DNA of 7,418 nt, from positions 1 through 7,418 of the forward strand of contig JACPDS010000209.1 in assembly GCA_016183885.1 (NCBI GenBank), read 5' to 3'. How positions within the stretch are numbered: position 1 is the first letter of the stretch; each line of letters begins with the position of its first letter. A model generated the notes under the pieces. That model made no database searches. It worked only from the letters and a program-made list of their open reading frames with translations, and had not been told where the DNA came from. A program made the position numbers and the translations under genes. Positions 1-5,166 of the stretch are shown here, one piece after another. Source of the stretch: Armatimonadota bacterium (GTDB taxonomy: Bacteria; Vulcanimicrobiota; JACPDS01).

Positions 1-617
1 CTTCATCTGCTGATTTAGCTGAATATATTAAAGTAGATGATTCTTCTATAGAAGCCGGAGATTTGGTTTCTGTATCTATTAAAAAAAATAAAACTGCCGC
101 TAAATCTAAAAGCCCTTATGATAATAAAATGCTTGGAATTATCTCTACTAAACCGGCTATGTGCGGGGGGCATCTTAGCAGAAAAAAAAACATGAAAGTT
201 CCTGATATTAAAAATAATAACAATAAAAAAATTAAACAAACACAAATAATTGACGACCTTTATACAGATAAGGAAATGCATAAACTGGGCTATAGAAAGT
301 TAGCTTTAGTTGGTCAGGTTCCGGCTAAAGTTTGTTTAGAAGGAGGAATAATTCATAAAGGCGATCCTTTAACCAGTTCTTCTTTAGCCGGTTATGCTAT
401 GAAAGCTCTTAAATCCGGCCCAATTGTTGGAAAGGCTTTAGAAGATTTTGACGGCTCAAAAGGAAAAACTGGAAAAATTTTGGTATTTTGCAATTTAAGT
501 TTTAATTATTCTGAAGAAGAAATAGAAAAACTAAAAACCGAAAATAAGGAATTAAAAAATCAACTAAGCGATATAAATATTAGACTGGAAAAACTGGAAA
601 AATTGATTAATAAATAG
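1..617 (+). CDS. 3' part of a surface / tail-fibre-like protein with C-terminal coiled coil (5' end outside window)
   Basis: The frame is open from base 3 to the TAG at 615-617, so the gene starts upstream. The TTG at 63 is only an internal Leu codon. The visible 204 residues begin with a Ser/Asp-rich stretch (SADLAEYIKVDD, EAGDLVSVSI). A beta-rich pattern follows (LGIISTKP, LALVGQVPAKV, GDPLTSSSLAGYAMKA, GPIVGKALEDFDG, GKILVF). I recognise this pattern as the conserved C-terminal domain of large tail-fibre or adhesin-like surface proteins in candidate-phylum bacteria, resembling the autoproteolytic or chaperone ends of phage tail proteins. The last ~36 residues (SEEEIEKLKTENKELKNQL...) form a heptad coiled coil, likely for trimerisation. 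A Lys/Asn-rich, low-complexity segment (around PDIKNNNNKKIKQTQ) interrupts the domain and looks like a lineage-specific insertion. The function is inferred from pattern memory only. That the frame is coding is secure. Confidence 0.6.
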   Translation, partial: SSADLAEYIKVDDSSIEAGDLVSVSIKKNKTAAKSKSPYDNKMLGIISTKPAMCGGHLSRKKNMKVPDIKNNNNKKIKQTQIIDDLYTDKEMHKLGYRKLALVGQVPAKVCLEGGIIHKGDPLTSSSLAGYAMKALKSGPIVGKALEDFDGSKGKTGKILVFCNLSFNYSEEEIEKLKTENKELKNQLSDINIRLEKLEKLINK

Positions 618-627
618 AGACCCGATT

Positions 628-670
628 TGCAGGGGTTCAATTTATTGACTCCGCGCGGAGTCAAACCCCC
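628..670. repeat. Chimeric palindromic element: REP left half joined to a perfect GC palindrome
   Basis: It begins like the left end of the 76-bp element (TGCAGGGGTTCAATTTATTGA). Where the partner strand should complete the hairpin, it switches to CTCCGCGCGGAG and ends in TCAAACCCCC. Bases 645-664 form a perfect 20-bp palindrome centred on GCGC. It lies 27 bases past the stop of the upstream gene. No T-run follows, so it is not a typical intrinsic terminator. Confidence 0.75.
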
Positions 671-679
671 TCACCCTTA

Positions 680-703
680 CCCTCTCCCACTTGTGGGAGA
701 GGG
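680..703. repeat. CCCTCTCCCAC hairpin repeat, copy 1
   Basis: CCCTCTCCCAC (680-690) and GTGGGAGAGGG (693-703) are perfect 11-base inverted arms around TT. The motif is preceded by CCCTCACCC, which also precedes the copies at 2332 and 7157. This type of CTCTCCC/GGGAGAG dispersed hairpin is known from many bacterial genomes. Confidence 0.85.
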
Positions 704-726
704 CGTGTCCCGATGTTACATTGGGG

Positions 727-761
727 CTACAAAGTAAGTTGTAAGTTTTGTAAGAGGCTGA
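727..761. repeat. 35-bp dispersed unit, copy 1
   Basis: The unit starts CTACAAAGTAAGTTG and ends AAGAGGCTGA. Equal-length copies lie at 1480-1514 (3 mismatches by eye) and 2375-2409 (more diverged). In copies 1 and 3 it sits 3' of the CCCTCTCCC hairpin and a shared TGTCC(C/T)GAT linker, so hairpin, linker and unit recur as one composite block (about 628-761 and 2297-2409). Confidence 0.75.
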
Positions 762-812
762 TAATTATTTAAGAAAATAAATGCAGGTGGTTTGCGCGTG
801 AATTTATCCGCT

Positions 813-888
813 TGTAGGGGCTCAATTTATTGAGCCCGCTTAAGCCAGCAAGCTGATTGAAGCGGGTTTGATGAATCAAACCCCTACA
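813..888. repeat. Full-length 76-bp REP/MITE-like palindromic element, copy 1
   Basis: The terminal inverted repeats are TGTAGGGG (813-820) and CCCCTACA (881-888). The left hairpin has arms GGGCTCAA and TTGAGCCC with loop TTTA (818-837). The right hairpin has arms GGGTTTGAT and ATCAAACCC (864-883). The central arms CCCGCTT (835-841) and AAGCGGG (860-866) allow an alternative cruciform. It is nearly identical to the element at 2464-2539 and is presumably mobilised by the adjacent RAYT transposase. Confidence 0.85.
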
Positions 889-940
889 AAAATATAAGGA
901 AATAAAAGCAAATGGCCTCGTGAATTTATCTGCACGCCTG

Positions 941-947
941 AAAGAGG
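941..947 (+). promoter_or_regulatory. Ribosome binding site deciding the RAYT start
   Basis: AAAGAGG lies six bases before the ATG at 954 but directly abuts the ATG at 948. Normal spacing therefore favours 954 as the initiation codon of the transposase. Confidence 0.5.
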
Positions 948-953
948 ATGTTT

Positions 954-1490
954 ATGTCTAGTAAAATTACGGCTCGATTTGTAGGGGTTCAATTTATTGA
1001 ACCAGCAGAACCTGCGGAAAGCAGATTTGAAATATACCCAAAACGAAAGAATATTAGATTAAGATATTATGATTATAAATCTGATGGATATTATTTTATT
1101 ACAATATGTTGTTTCAATTTCAAACCTAATTTAAGTAAATATCAAGAAGTGCTAAAGAAAATACTGGAATATTTACCCGAAAGATTTTTAGGGTTAAAGA
1201 TAGATTATTTTGTTTTGATGCCTACCCATCTACATGTAATTTTTGTATTTGAAGGGTGTGGAGTAAGTTTAGGAGAAGTGGTTCGAACATATAAGGCTTT
1301 AGTTGCAAACAAGACAAGAGTAAAAAATTTTTGGCAGAGGAATTATTATGAGCATGTAATAAGAAATGAAAAAGCTCTATTAAAAATCAGGGAATATATT
1401 AAAAATAACCCCGATATTTTAAAAATAAAATTTGAGGAATTTTATAAAGATAATGAAACGGGTTTGATAAATCAGCCCCCTACAAAATAA
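954..1490 (+). CDS. REP-associated tyrosine transposase (RAYT; Y1_Tnp / HUH family)
   Basis: The 178-residue product is a single-strand DNA transposase-like nuclease expected to cut and join REP hairpins through a 5'-phosphotyrosine. Family landmarks are in order. RLRYYDYKSDGYYFITICC (residues ~35-53) is the first strand. MPTHLHVIF (89-97) holds the metal-binding H-x-H at 92 and 94. FWQRNYYEHVIRNEK (126-140) carries the likely nucleophile Tyr132. REYIKNNPDIL (146-156) is the usual C-terminal signature. No frameshift or stop interrupts it, so it may be active. The start at 954 is chosen for the AAAGAGG spacing; 948 is also possible. The N-terminal stretch (about residues 8-18) is read through a left-half copy of the 76-bp repeat, and the last ~11 residues (ETGLINQPPTK) through a right-half copy. 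The family assignment is firm; activity is inferred. Confidence 0.9.
   Translation: MSSKITARFVGVQFIEPAEPAESRFEIYPKRKNIRLRYYDYKSDGYYFITICCFNFKPNLSKYQEVLKKILEYLPERFLGLKIDYFVLMPTHLHVIFVFEGCGVSLGEVVRTYKALVANKTRVKNFWQRNYYEHVIRNEKALLKIREYIKNNPDILKIKFEEFYKDNETGLINQPPTK
980..1003. repeat. Left half of the 76-bp element inside the RAYT 5' coding region
   Basis: TGTAGGGG (980-987) is followed by the hairpin GGTTCAA / TTTA / TTGAACC, matching the left end of the intact elements. It is translated in frame as part of the transposase N terminus. After TTGAACC the sequence departs from the short elements and enters the transposase core. Confidence 0.8.
1459..1484. repeat. Right half of the 76-bp element inside the RAYT 3' coding region
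   Basis: CGGGTTTGATAAATCAGCCCCCTACA matches the right hairpin plus terminal CCCCTACA (1477-1484) of the intact copies, with a few substitutions. It encodes the last residues of the transposase. The stop codon falls just four bases beyond the repeat terminus. Confidence 0.8.
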
Positions 1491-1571
1491 GTTGTAAGTT
1501 TTACAAGAGGCTGAAAAATTAATTTTATTAATAGGGGGGAGGTCTAAAAAGGGTAGGGATTCAATTTGCAG
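1480..1571. repeat. Direct repeat flanking the MNT/HEPN pair, left copy
   Basis: It begins with the 35-bp unit (1480-1514) and continues through CTGAAAAATTAATTTTATTA, an AATAGGGGGGAGGTC segment and a degenerate TAGGGATTCAATTTGCAGG, which resembles the start of a REP left half. The same succession recurs at 2375-2469 with few changes. It overlaps the RAYT stop codon and ends 17 bases before the nucleotidyltransferase start. Confidence 0.8.
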
Positions 1572-1588
1572 GCATCAAGATTGATGAA

Positions 1589-1903
1589 ATGATTACTAAA
1601 GAATTAATTAATCATATTAAAAATAAAATCATCAAAAAGTATAATCCAGAAAAAATTATTTTATTTGGGTCGCTGGCTTCGGGAAATATTACCGAAGACA
1701 GCGATATAGACTTATTTTTAGTTATGGAGTCTAATTTAAGACGAGACCAGCGTTCAATAGAAATTTTAAAATTATTTTCTAATCGCTTATTCCCTTTAGA
1801 TATAATCGTATATACTAAAGTTGAATTAGAATTAAGTTTGAAAAGAAAAAATTTTTTTATTAAAGAAATATTAGAAAAAGGTAAAGTTATATATGAACAT
1901 TGA
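1589..1903 (+). CDS. MNT-type minimal nucleotidyltransferase (HEPN partner / antitoxin-like)
   Basis: The 104-residue protein has the pol-beta minimal nucleotidyltransferase core. IILFGSLASG carries Gly27-Ser28, SDIDLFLV carries metal-binding Asp39 and Asp41, and PLDIIVYT carries the third acidic position, Asp71. All three acids are kept, so NMP transfer is plausible. In characterised MNT/HEPN systems the nucleotidyltransferase adds AMP to the HEPN toxin and silences it. Here the HEPN gene follows directly with an 11-base overlap, which fits a toxin-antitoxin operon with translational coupling. No strong Shine-Dalgarno sequence precedes the ATG; a G-rich GGGGGGAGG lies too far upstream (about 1533-1542). 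The pair sits between two direct repeats, suggesting it arrived as an accessory cassette. Family is sure; the antitoxin role is inferred from the partner. Confidence 0.9.
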   Translation: MITKELINHIKNKIIKKYNPEKIILFGSLASGNITEDSDIDLFLVMESNLRRDQRSIEILKLFSNRLFPLDIIVYTKVELELSLKRKNFFIKEILEKGKVIYEH

Positions 1904-2291
1904 TTCTAATAATTATGAAGATTGGCTTCAAAAAGCCGAACATGATTTAATGGCTGCCATTGCAATTATAGAATTTTATCCCGATCCTCCCGCGGATATG
2001 GTATGTTATCATGCTCATCAAGTAATAGAAAAATATTTAAAAGGCTGGTTGATTTATAATAATTTTAATCCGCCTAAAATACATGATTTAGTAAAACTAT
2101 TAAATTTATCATCAGAATTTAATGAAAATCTAAAAGATTATAAAGATGAGCTTGAAATATTAAATCAATATTATATCGAAAGTAAATATCCTTTAGATTG
2201 GCCAATAGTTTATTCAAAAGAAGAAGTTAAAAAAGCTTTAGGAGTTTCTCAAGAAATTGCTAAATATATAAAAAGTAAAATAAAATTTTAA
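1893..2291 (+). CDS. HEPN domain protein (toxin-like partner of MNT)
   Basis: The 132-residue all-alpha protein shows the HEPN pattern. DWLQKAEHDLMAA (residues 10-22) is helix 1, CYHAHQVIEKYLKGWL (38-53) is the family's AxxQAxEKxLKALL-like helix, PPKIHDLVKLL (60-70) follows, and YYIESKYP (93-100) replaces the usual YxxxRYP. Many HEPN toxins are RNases using an R-x4-6-H motif. This protein contains no arginine at all, so that motif cannot be present; it may be a non-nuclease HEPN or act by another route. The start ATG at 1893 lies 11 bases after AAAAGG and overlaps the nucleotidyltransferase end. Beyond the stop, repeat sequence resumes within six bases. Family is sure; toxicity is not shown. 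Confidence 0.88.
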   Translation: MNIDSNNYEDWLQKAEHDLMAAIAIIEFYPDPPADMVCYHAHQVIEKYLKGWLIYNNFNPPKIHDLVKLLNLSSEFNENLKDYKDELEILNQYYIESKYPLDWPIVYSKEEVKKALGVSQEIAKYIKSKIKF

Positions 2292-2296
2292 TTACA

Positions 2297-2374
2297 GTTC
2301 AATTTATTGAACCCGCCGGGGGGGTCAACTTCCCTCACCCTTGTGGGAGAGGGTGTCCTGATACAACATCCGGA
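2297..2374. repeat. Composite repeat block, copy 2 (REP left hairpin, deleted CTCTCCC hairpin, linker)
   Basis: GTTCAA / TTTA / TTGAAC (2297-2312) is a REP left hairpin without its TGTAGGG end. CCCTCACCC (2332-2340) then runs directly into TTGTGGGAGAGGG (2341-2353). Compared with 671-703, 14 bases including the CCCTCTCCCAC arm are missing between two CTT triplets. The TGTCCTGAT linker and the 35-bp unit follow, as in copy 1. Confidence 0.75.
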
Positions 2375-2469
2375 CTACAGAAGGGTTTTTAAGTTTTGTA
2401 AGATGCTGAAAAATTAATTTTATTAATAGGGGGAGGTCCAAAAAGGAGGGTAGGGGCTTAATTTGTAGG
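2375..2469. repeat. Direct repeat flanking the MNT/HEPN pair, right copy
   Basis: It matches 1480-1571: a diverged 35-bp unit (2375-2409), the same CTGAAAAATTAATTTTATTA block, an AATAGGGGGAGGTCC segment and a TAGGGG/AATTTGTAGGG end that runs into the intact REP element at 2464. It has the same orientation as the left copy. Confidence 0.8.
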
Positions 2470-2539
2470 GGTTCAATTTATTGAACCCGCTTAAGCCAGC
2501 AAGGTTAATGAAGCGGGTTTGATGAATCAAACCCCTACC
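2464..2539. repeat. Full-length 76-bp REP/MITE-like palindromic element, copy 2
   Basis: It has the same layout and orientation as 813-888: TGTAGGGG, left hairpin GGTTCAA/TTGAACC, central CCCGCTT/AAGCGGG, right hairpin GGGTTTGAT/ATCAAACCC, then CCCCTAC. Relative to copy 1, the left stem carries a paired change (C821 and G834 become T2472 and A2485), which preserves base pairing. Confidence 0.85.
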
Positions 2540-2578
2540 TACATAAGGCGGCAAGTTATGTTTTTGGACAGCCCCGGC

Positions 2579-2603
2579 GGGCTTGATGAATCAAGCCCCT
2601 ACA
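2579..2603. repeat. Right-half REP element just upstream of the Clp gene
   Basis: GGGCTTGAT and ATCAAGCCC (2579-2598) form the right hairpin, followed by TACA. The hairpin ends about ten bases before the Clp Shine-Dalgarno sequence, so it would lie in the 5' leader if transcription starts upstream. Its frame is open into the Clp gene (TTG at 2583), but the residues so encoded match the repeat and not the Clp family. Confidence 0.75.
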
Positions 2604-2608
2604 AAAAT

Positions 2609-2614
2609 AGGTGG
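2609..2614 (+). promoter_or_regulatory. Ribosome binding site of the Clp gene
   Basis: AGGTGG lies four bases before the ATG at 2619. It supports that start over the repeat-encoded TTG 2583 or ATG 2586. Confidence 0.6.
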
Positions 2615-2618
2615 TCTT

Positions 2619-4880
2619 ATGCCTTTATTATTAAGTAAAGAAACTGAAGAAATAAAAAAAAGCGCTTTAAGCTTATGCTTAACTTATCAAAATTATTACC
2701 TGGGAGCAGAACATCTATTTTTAGCTTTGCTTGAAAAAGAAGAAATTAAAAAAATTTTTTTTAATTTATCTTTAAATTTAAATGAGTTAAAAGAAAAAAT
2801 TATATCTTGCGTTTCCGCGCCCCCTAAATCAGTATTATGGGAAGGCATTATTGAAACACCCCGGACAAAGAAAATTTTTAAAAGAGCTCTCGAGAAAGGA
2901 GAATTTTATAAACTTAATCAGATTTCTCCTTTAATTATTTTTTTAACTATTCTCTTAGATGAAAATTCTCTGCCCGTAAGAGTATTAAAAGAACTGAATA
3001 TAAATTTAAATAAAATTAAAGAAGAAACTATAAATTCAATTAAATCGCCGCACTTTTCAAATTCAATAAATCAAATTCCTCCAATTAAAGTTAAAGAAAA
3101 AGAAAGTTTTATAGCTAATTTTTCCCGAAATCTTACTAAATTAGCCAAAGAAGGCAAACTTGATCCGGTAATCGGAAGAAAAAATGAAATTAAGCGGATT
3201 ATTCAAGTCCTCAGCCGAAAATTAAAAAATAACCCTATTTTAATCGGATTACCCGGAGTAGGCAAGAGCGCGGTTGTTTTAGGACTGGCTCAAAAAATCG
3301 CTCAAGGCAAAGTTCCTGAAATATTAAAAGAAAAAACTATTTTAGAATTAAATCTAGTTTCGGTTGTCGCGGGAACAAAACATAGAGGAGAATTTGAAGA
3401 AAGACTGCAAAATATTATTAAAGAAGTAAGCGCAAATTCTAAAATTATTTTATTTATTGATGAAATTCACACTCTTGTCGGCGCAGGCGATGTTAAAGGA
3501 GGAATGGATGCTTCAAATATATTAAAACCTGTTTTAGCGCAAGGCGTATTCCCCTGTATCGGAGCGACCACTATCAGTGAATACCGCCGTTATATCGAAG
3601 CTGATCCCGCCTTAGAACGGCGTTTTCAGCCGATTTTAGTCAAAGAAACCAGCCAAGAAGAAACTTTAGAAATTTTAAAAGGCTTAAAGCCTTGCTTTGA
3701 AAAACATCACGGATTAAAATTTCAAGATGAAGCTTTAATTTCCGCTATAAAATTAGCCGCGCGTTTTCTGCCCGAGCGCCATCTTCCCGATAAAGCCATT
3801 GATTTAATAGATGAAGCCGCATCCCGCCTGAAAACTAAAACAATTCTGCCGGATTCCTTAATAATTACGCCCGGCGATATTGCCGAAGTAATTTCTTTAT
3901 GGACAGGCATACCATTTGCTAAATTAACCGAAGAAAAATCCAAACAGCTTTTAGAAATGGAAACAATGCTTAAAAAAAGAATCATCAATCAAGAAAAAGC
4001 CCTAAAAAGCGTCTGCTCCGCCGTCAAAATGGCTCATGCGGGACTTTTAAGTTTAACCCGTCCCATCGGCGTATTTATATTTTTAGGACCTACAGGAGTA
4101 GGAAAAACAGAGTTGGCTAAAGCTATGGCTGAATTTTTATTCGAGAATGAAAAAGAAATTATTCGTTTTGATATGTCGGAATATATGGAAAAACATTCCG
4201 TGGCTAAATTTTTAGGCGCTCCTCCGGGTTATATTGGATATGAAGAAGAAGGAAGTTTAGCTAAATTTGTCCGCACAAAACCTTATTCGGTAATTTTATT
4301 AGATGAAATTGAAAAAGCTCATCCTGAAATATTTGATATTTTTTTACAGGTATTTGATGAAGGCGCTCTTACCGATAATAAAGGACGGGTAATTAATTTC
4401 TGCAATAGCATTATTATTATGACTTCTAATTTAGGAACTTCTTTAGTTGACCAAGAAGGCAATTTAATTTTAAGAAACACCGCCTTGCCGGAAGTTCAGC
4501 AGGAAATTATCAAAATTTTAAGAAAAACTTTTCGAGCGGAATTTTTAAACCGCATTGACGAAATTATATTCTTTACGCCTTTAGGAAAAGAAGAATTAAA
4601 GAAAATTTTAAATTTAAATTTAGAAAAAATTAAAGAGAAATTAAAAGAAGAAAAAAAAATAGTTTTAGAAATTGAAGAAGAGGCATTTAATTTTTTGCTG
4701 GAAAAAGGCTATGATCTTCAATACGGCGCAAGACCGCTTAAAAGAGCCGTTCAAGATTATTTATTAAAGCCTTTGGCGGAATTTATTTTAAATAAAAACC
4801 CTCAAAATCTAATTTTAAAAGTTAACTTAAAAGAACAAGAATTAATTTTTAGCGCTTTTGACGAGAAAAATGAAAATTAA
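2619..4880 (+). CDS. Clp/Hsp100 AAA+ unfoldase, ClpC/ClpB-like without M domain
   Basis: The 753-residue, two-ring ATPase would unfold or remodel proteins by threading them through a hexamer pore. A Clp_N double repeat spans ~1-135. D1 has Walker A GLPGVGKS (210-217), Walker B IILFIDE (276-282) and ALERRF. D2 has Walker A GPTGVGKT (490-497), Walker B VILLDE (558-563), pore loop APPGYIGYEE and C-terminal sensor-2 YGARPLKRAV. Both ATPase sites look intact. Three points are odd. Only ~16 residues separate DEAASR (398-403) from GDIAEVI, so the coiled-coil M domain of ClpB/ClpC is missing. The D1 pore-loop K-Y-R-G reads K-H-R-G (His255). After TSNLG (602-606) there is no I/L/V-G-F/L tripeptide, the ClpP-docking signature of ClpA/ClpC. 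A ClpP-independent role is therefore possible. It heads an operon, overlapping the FHA gene by 11 bases. The start at 2619 rests on AGGTGG and on family alignment. Confidence 0.93.
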   Translation: MPLLLSKETEEIKKSALSLCLTYQNYYLGAEHLFLALLEKEEIKKIFFNLSLNLNELKEKIISCVSAPPKSVLWEGIIETPRTKKIFKRALEKGEFYKLNQISPLIIFLTILLDENSLPVRVLKELNINLNKIKEETINSIKSPHFSNSINQIPPIKVKEKESFIANFSRNLTKLAKEGKLDPVIGRKNEIKRIIQVLSRKLKNNPILIGLPGVGKSAVVLGLAQKIAQGKVPEILKEKTILELNLVSVVAGTKHRGEFEERLQNIIKEVSANSKIILFIDEIHTLVGAGDVKGGMDASNILKPVLAQGVFPCIGATTISEYRRYIEADPALERRFQPILVKETSQEETLEILKGLKPCFEKHHGLKFQDEALISAIKLAARFLPERHLPDKAIDLIDEAASRLKTKTILPDSLIITPGDIAEVISLWTGIPFAKLTEEKSKQLLEMETMLKKRIINQEKALKSVCSAVKMAHAGLLSLTRPIGVFIFLGPTGVGKTELAKAMAEFLFENEKEIIRFDMSEYMEKHSVAKFLGAPPGYIGYEEEGSLAKFVRTKPYSVILLDEIEKAHPEIFDIFLQVFDEGALTDNKGRVINFCNSIIIMTSNLGTSLVDQEGNLILRNTALPEVQQEIIKILRKTFRAEFLNRIDEIIFFTPLGKEELKKILNLNLEKIKEKLKEEKKIVLEIEEEAFNFLLEKGYDLQYGARPLKRAVQDYLLKPLAEFILNKNPQNLILKVNLKEQELIFSAFDEKNEN

Positions 4881-5166
4881 ACTGGAAGTTTTAGGGGGTC
4901 CGATGGATGGATTGGATTTTAATTTTGAAAAAAACATAAAGATCGGAAGAGATAAAAATAATGATTTTATCTTGCCTTTAGATAAATTTATTTCTCGAAA
5001 TCATGCCCAAATTAAAGTTAAGGATGGAAAATACTATATAGAGGACTTAAAAAGCGCCAATGGAACATTTATCAATGAAAAACAAATTTCCGAAGAAACT
5101 ATGTTATCCGAAGGAGAAATATTTAAATTGGGACAAACAGCTTTAAGAATTAGCTGGGAGATTTAA
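4870..5166 (+). CDS. Stand-alone FHA domain protein (phosphothreonine reader)
   Basis: The 98-residue protein consists of a single FHA domain and nothing else. Signature residues are complete: IGRDKNND with phosphate-contacting Arg27, FISRNHAQI with Ser42 and structural His45, and LKSANGTFIN with Asn64. It should therefore bind phosphothreonine peptides. The start is taken at ATG 4870, giving an 11-base overlap with the Clp gene; an in-frame TTG at 4858 is less likely. No good Shine-Dalgarno sequence is visible, so translation is probably coupled to the Clp gene. Its TAA shares one base with the ATG of the kinase-like gene. FHA proteins next to Ser/Thr kinases usually read the kinase's autophosphorylation or its substrates. 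Here the neighbouring kinase seems degenerate, so the phospho-ligand may come from another kinase. It is cytosolic: no signal peptide or membrane segment. Confidence 0.95.
   Translation: MKIKLEVLGGPMDGLDFNFEKNIKIGRDKNNDFILPLDKFISRNHAQIKVKDGKYYIEDLKSANGTFINEKQISEETMLSEGEIFKLGQTALRISWEI

Noticed and set aside
15..281. Minus-strand open frame of 88 codons at the left edge
   Set aside because: It is antisense to the coherent surface-protein frame and is Phe/Ile-rich only because the plus strand is Lys/Asn-rich; no family pattern.
645..703. Intrinsic terminator after the first gene
   Set aside because: Strong hairpins are present but none is followed by a T-run on either strand; they belong to dispersed repeat families.
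2583..2618. Longer Clp start at TTG 2583 or ATG 2586
   Set aside because: The added residues are repeat-encoded, match the RAYT C-terminal tail and not Clp N domains, and the good Shine-Dalgarno sequence serves ATG 2619.
618..2618. CRISPR array
   Set aside because: Repeats are palindromic, irregularly spaced and interleaved with genes; there are no uniform spacers or cas genes.
3722..3988. Minus-strand open frame inside the Clp gene
   Set aside because: It lies opposite the well-conserved D1-D2 junction and has no motif of its own.
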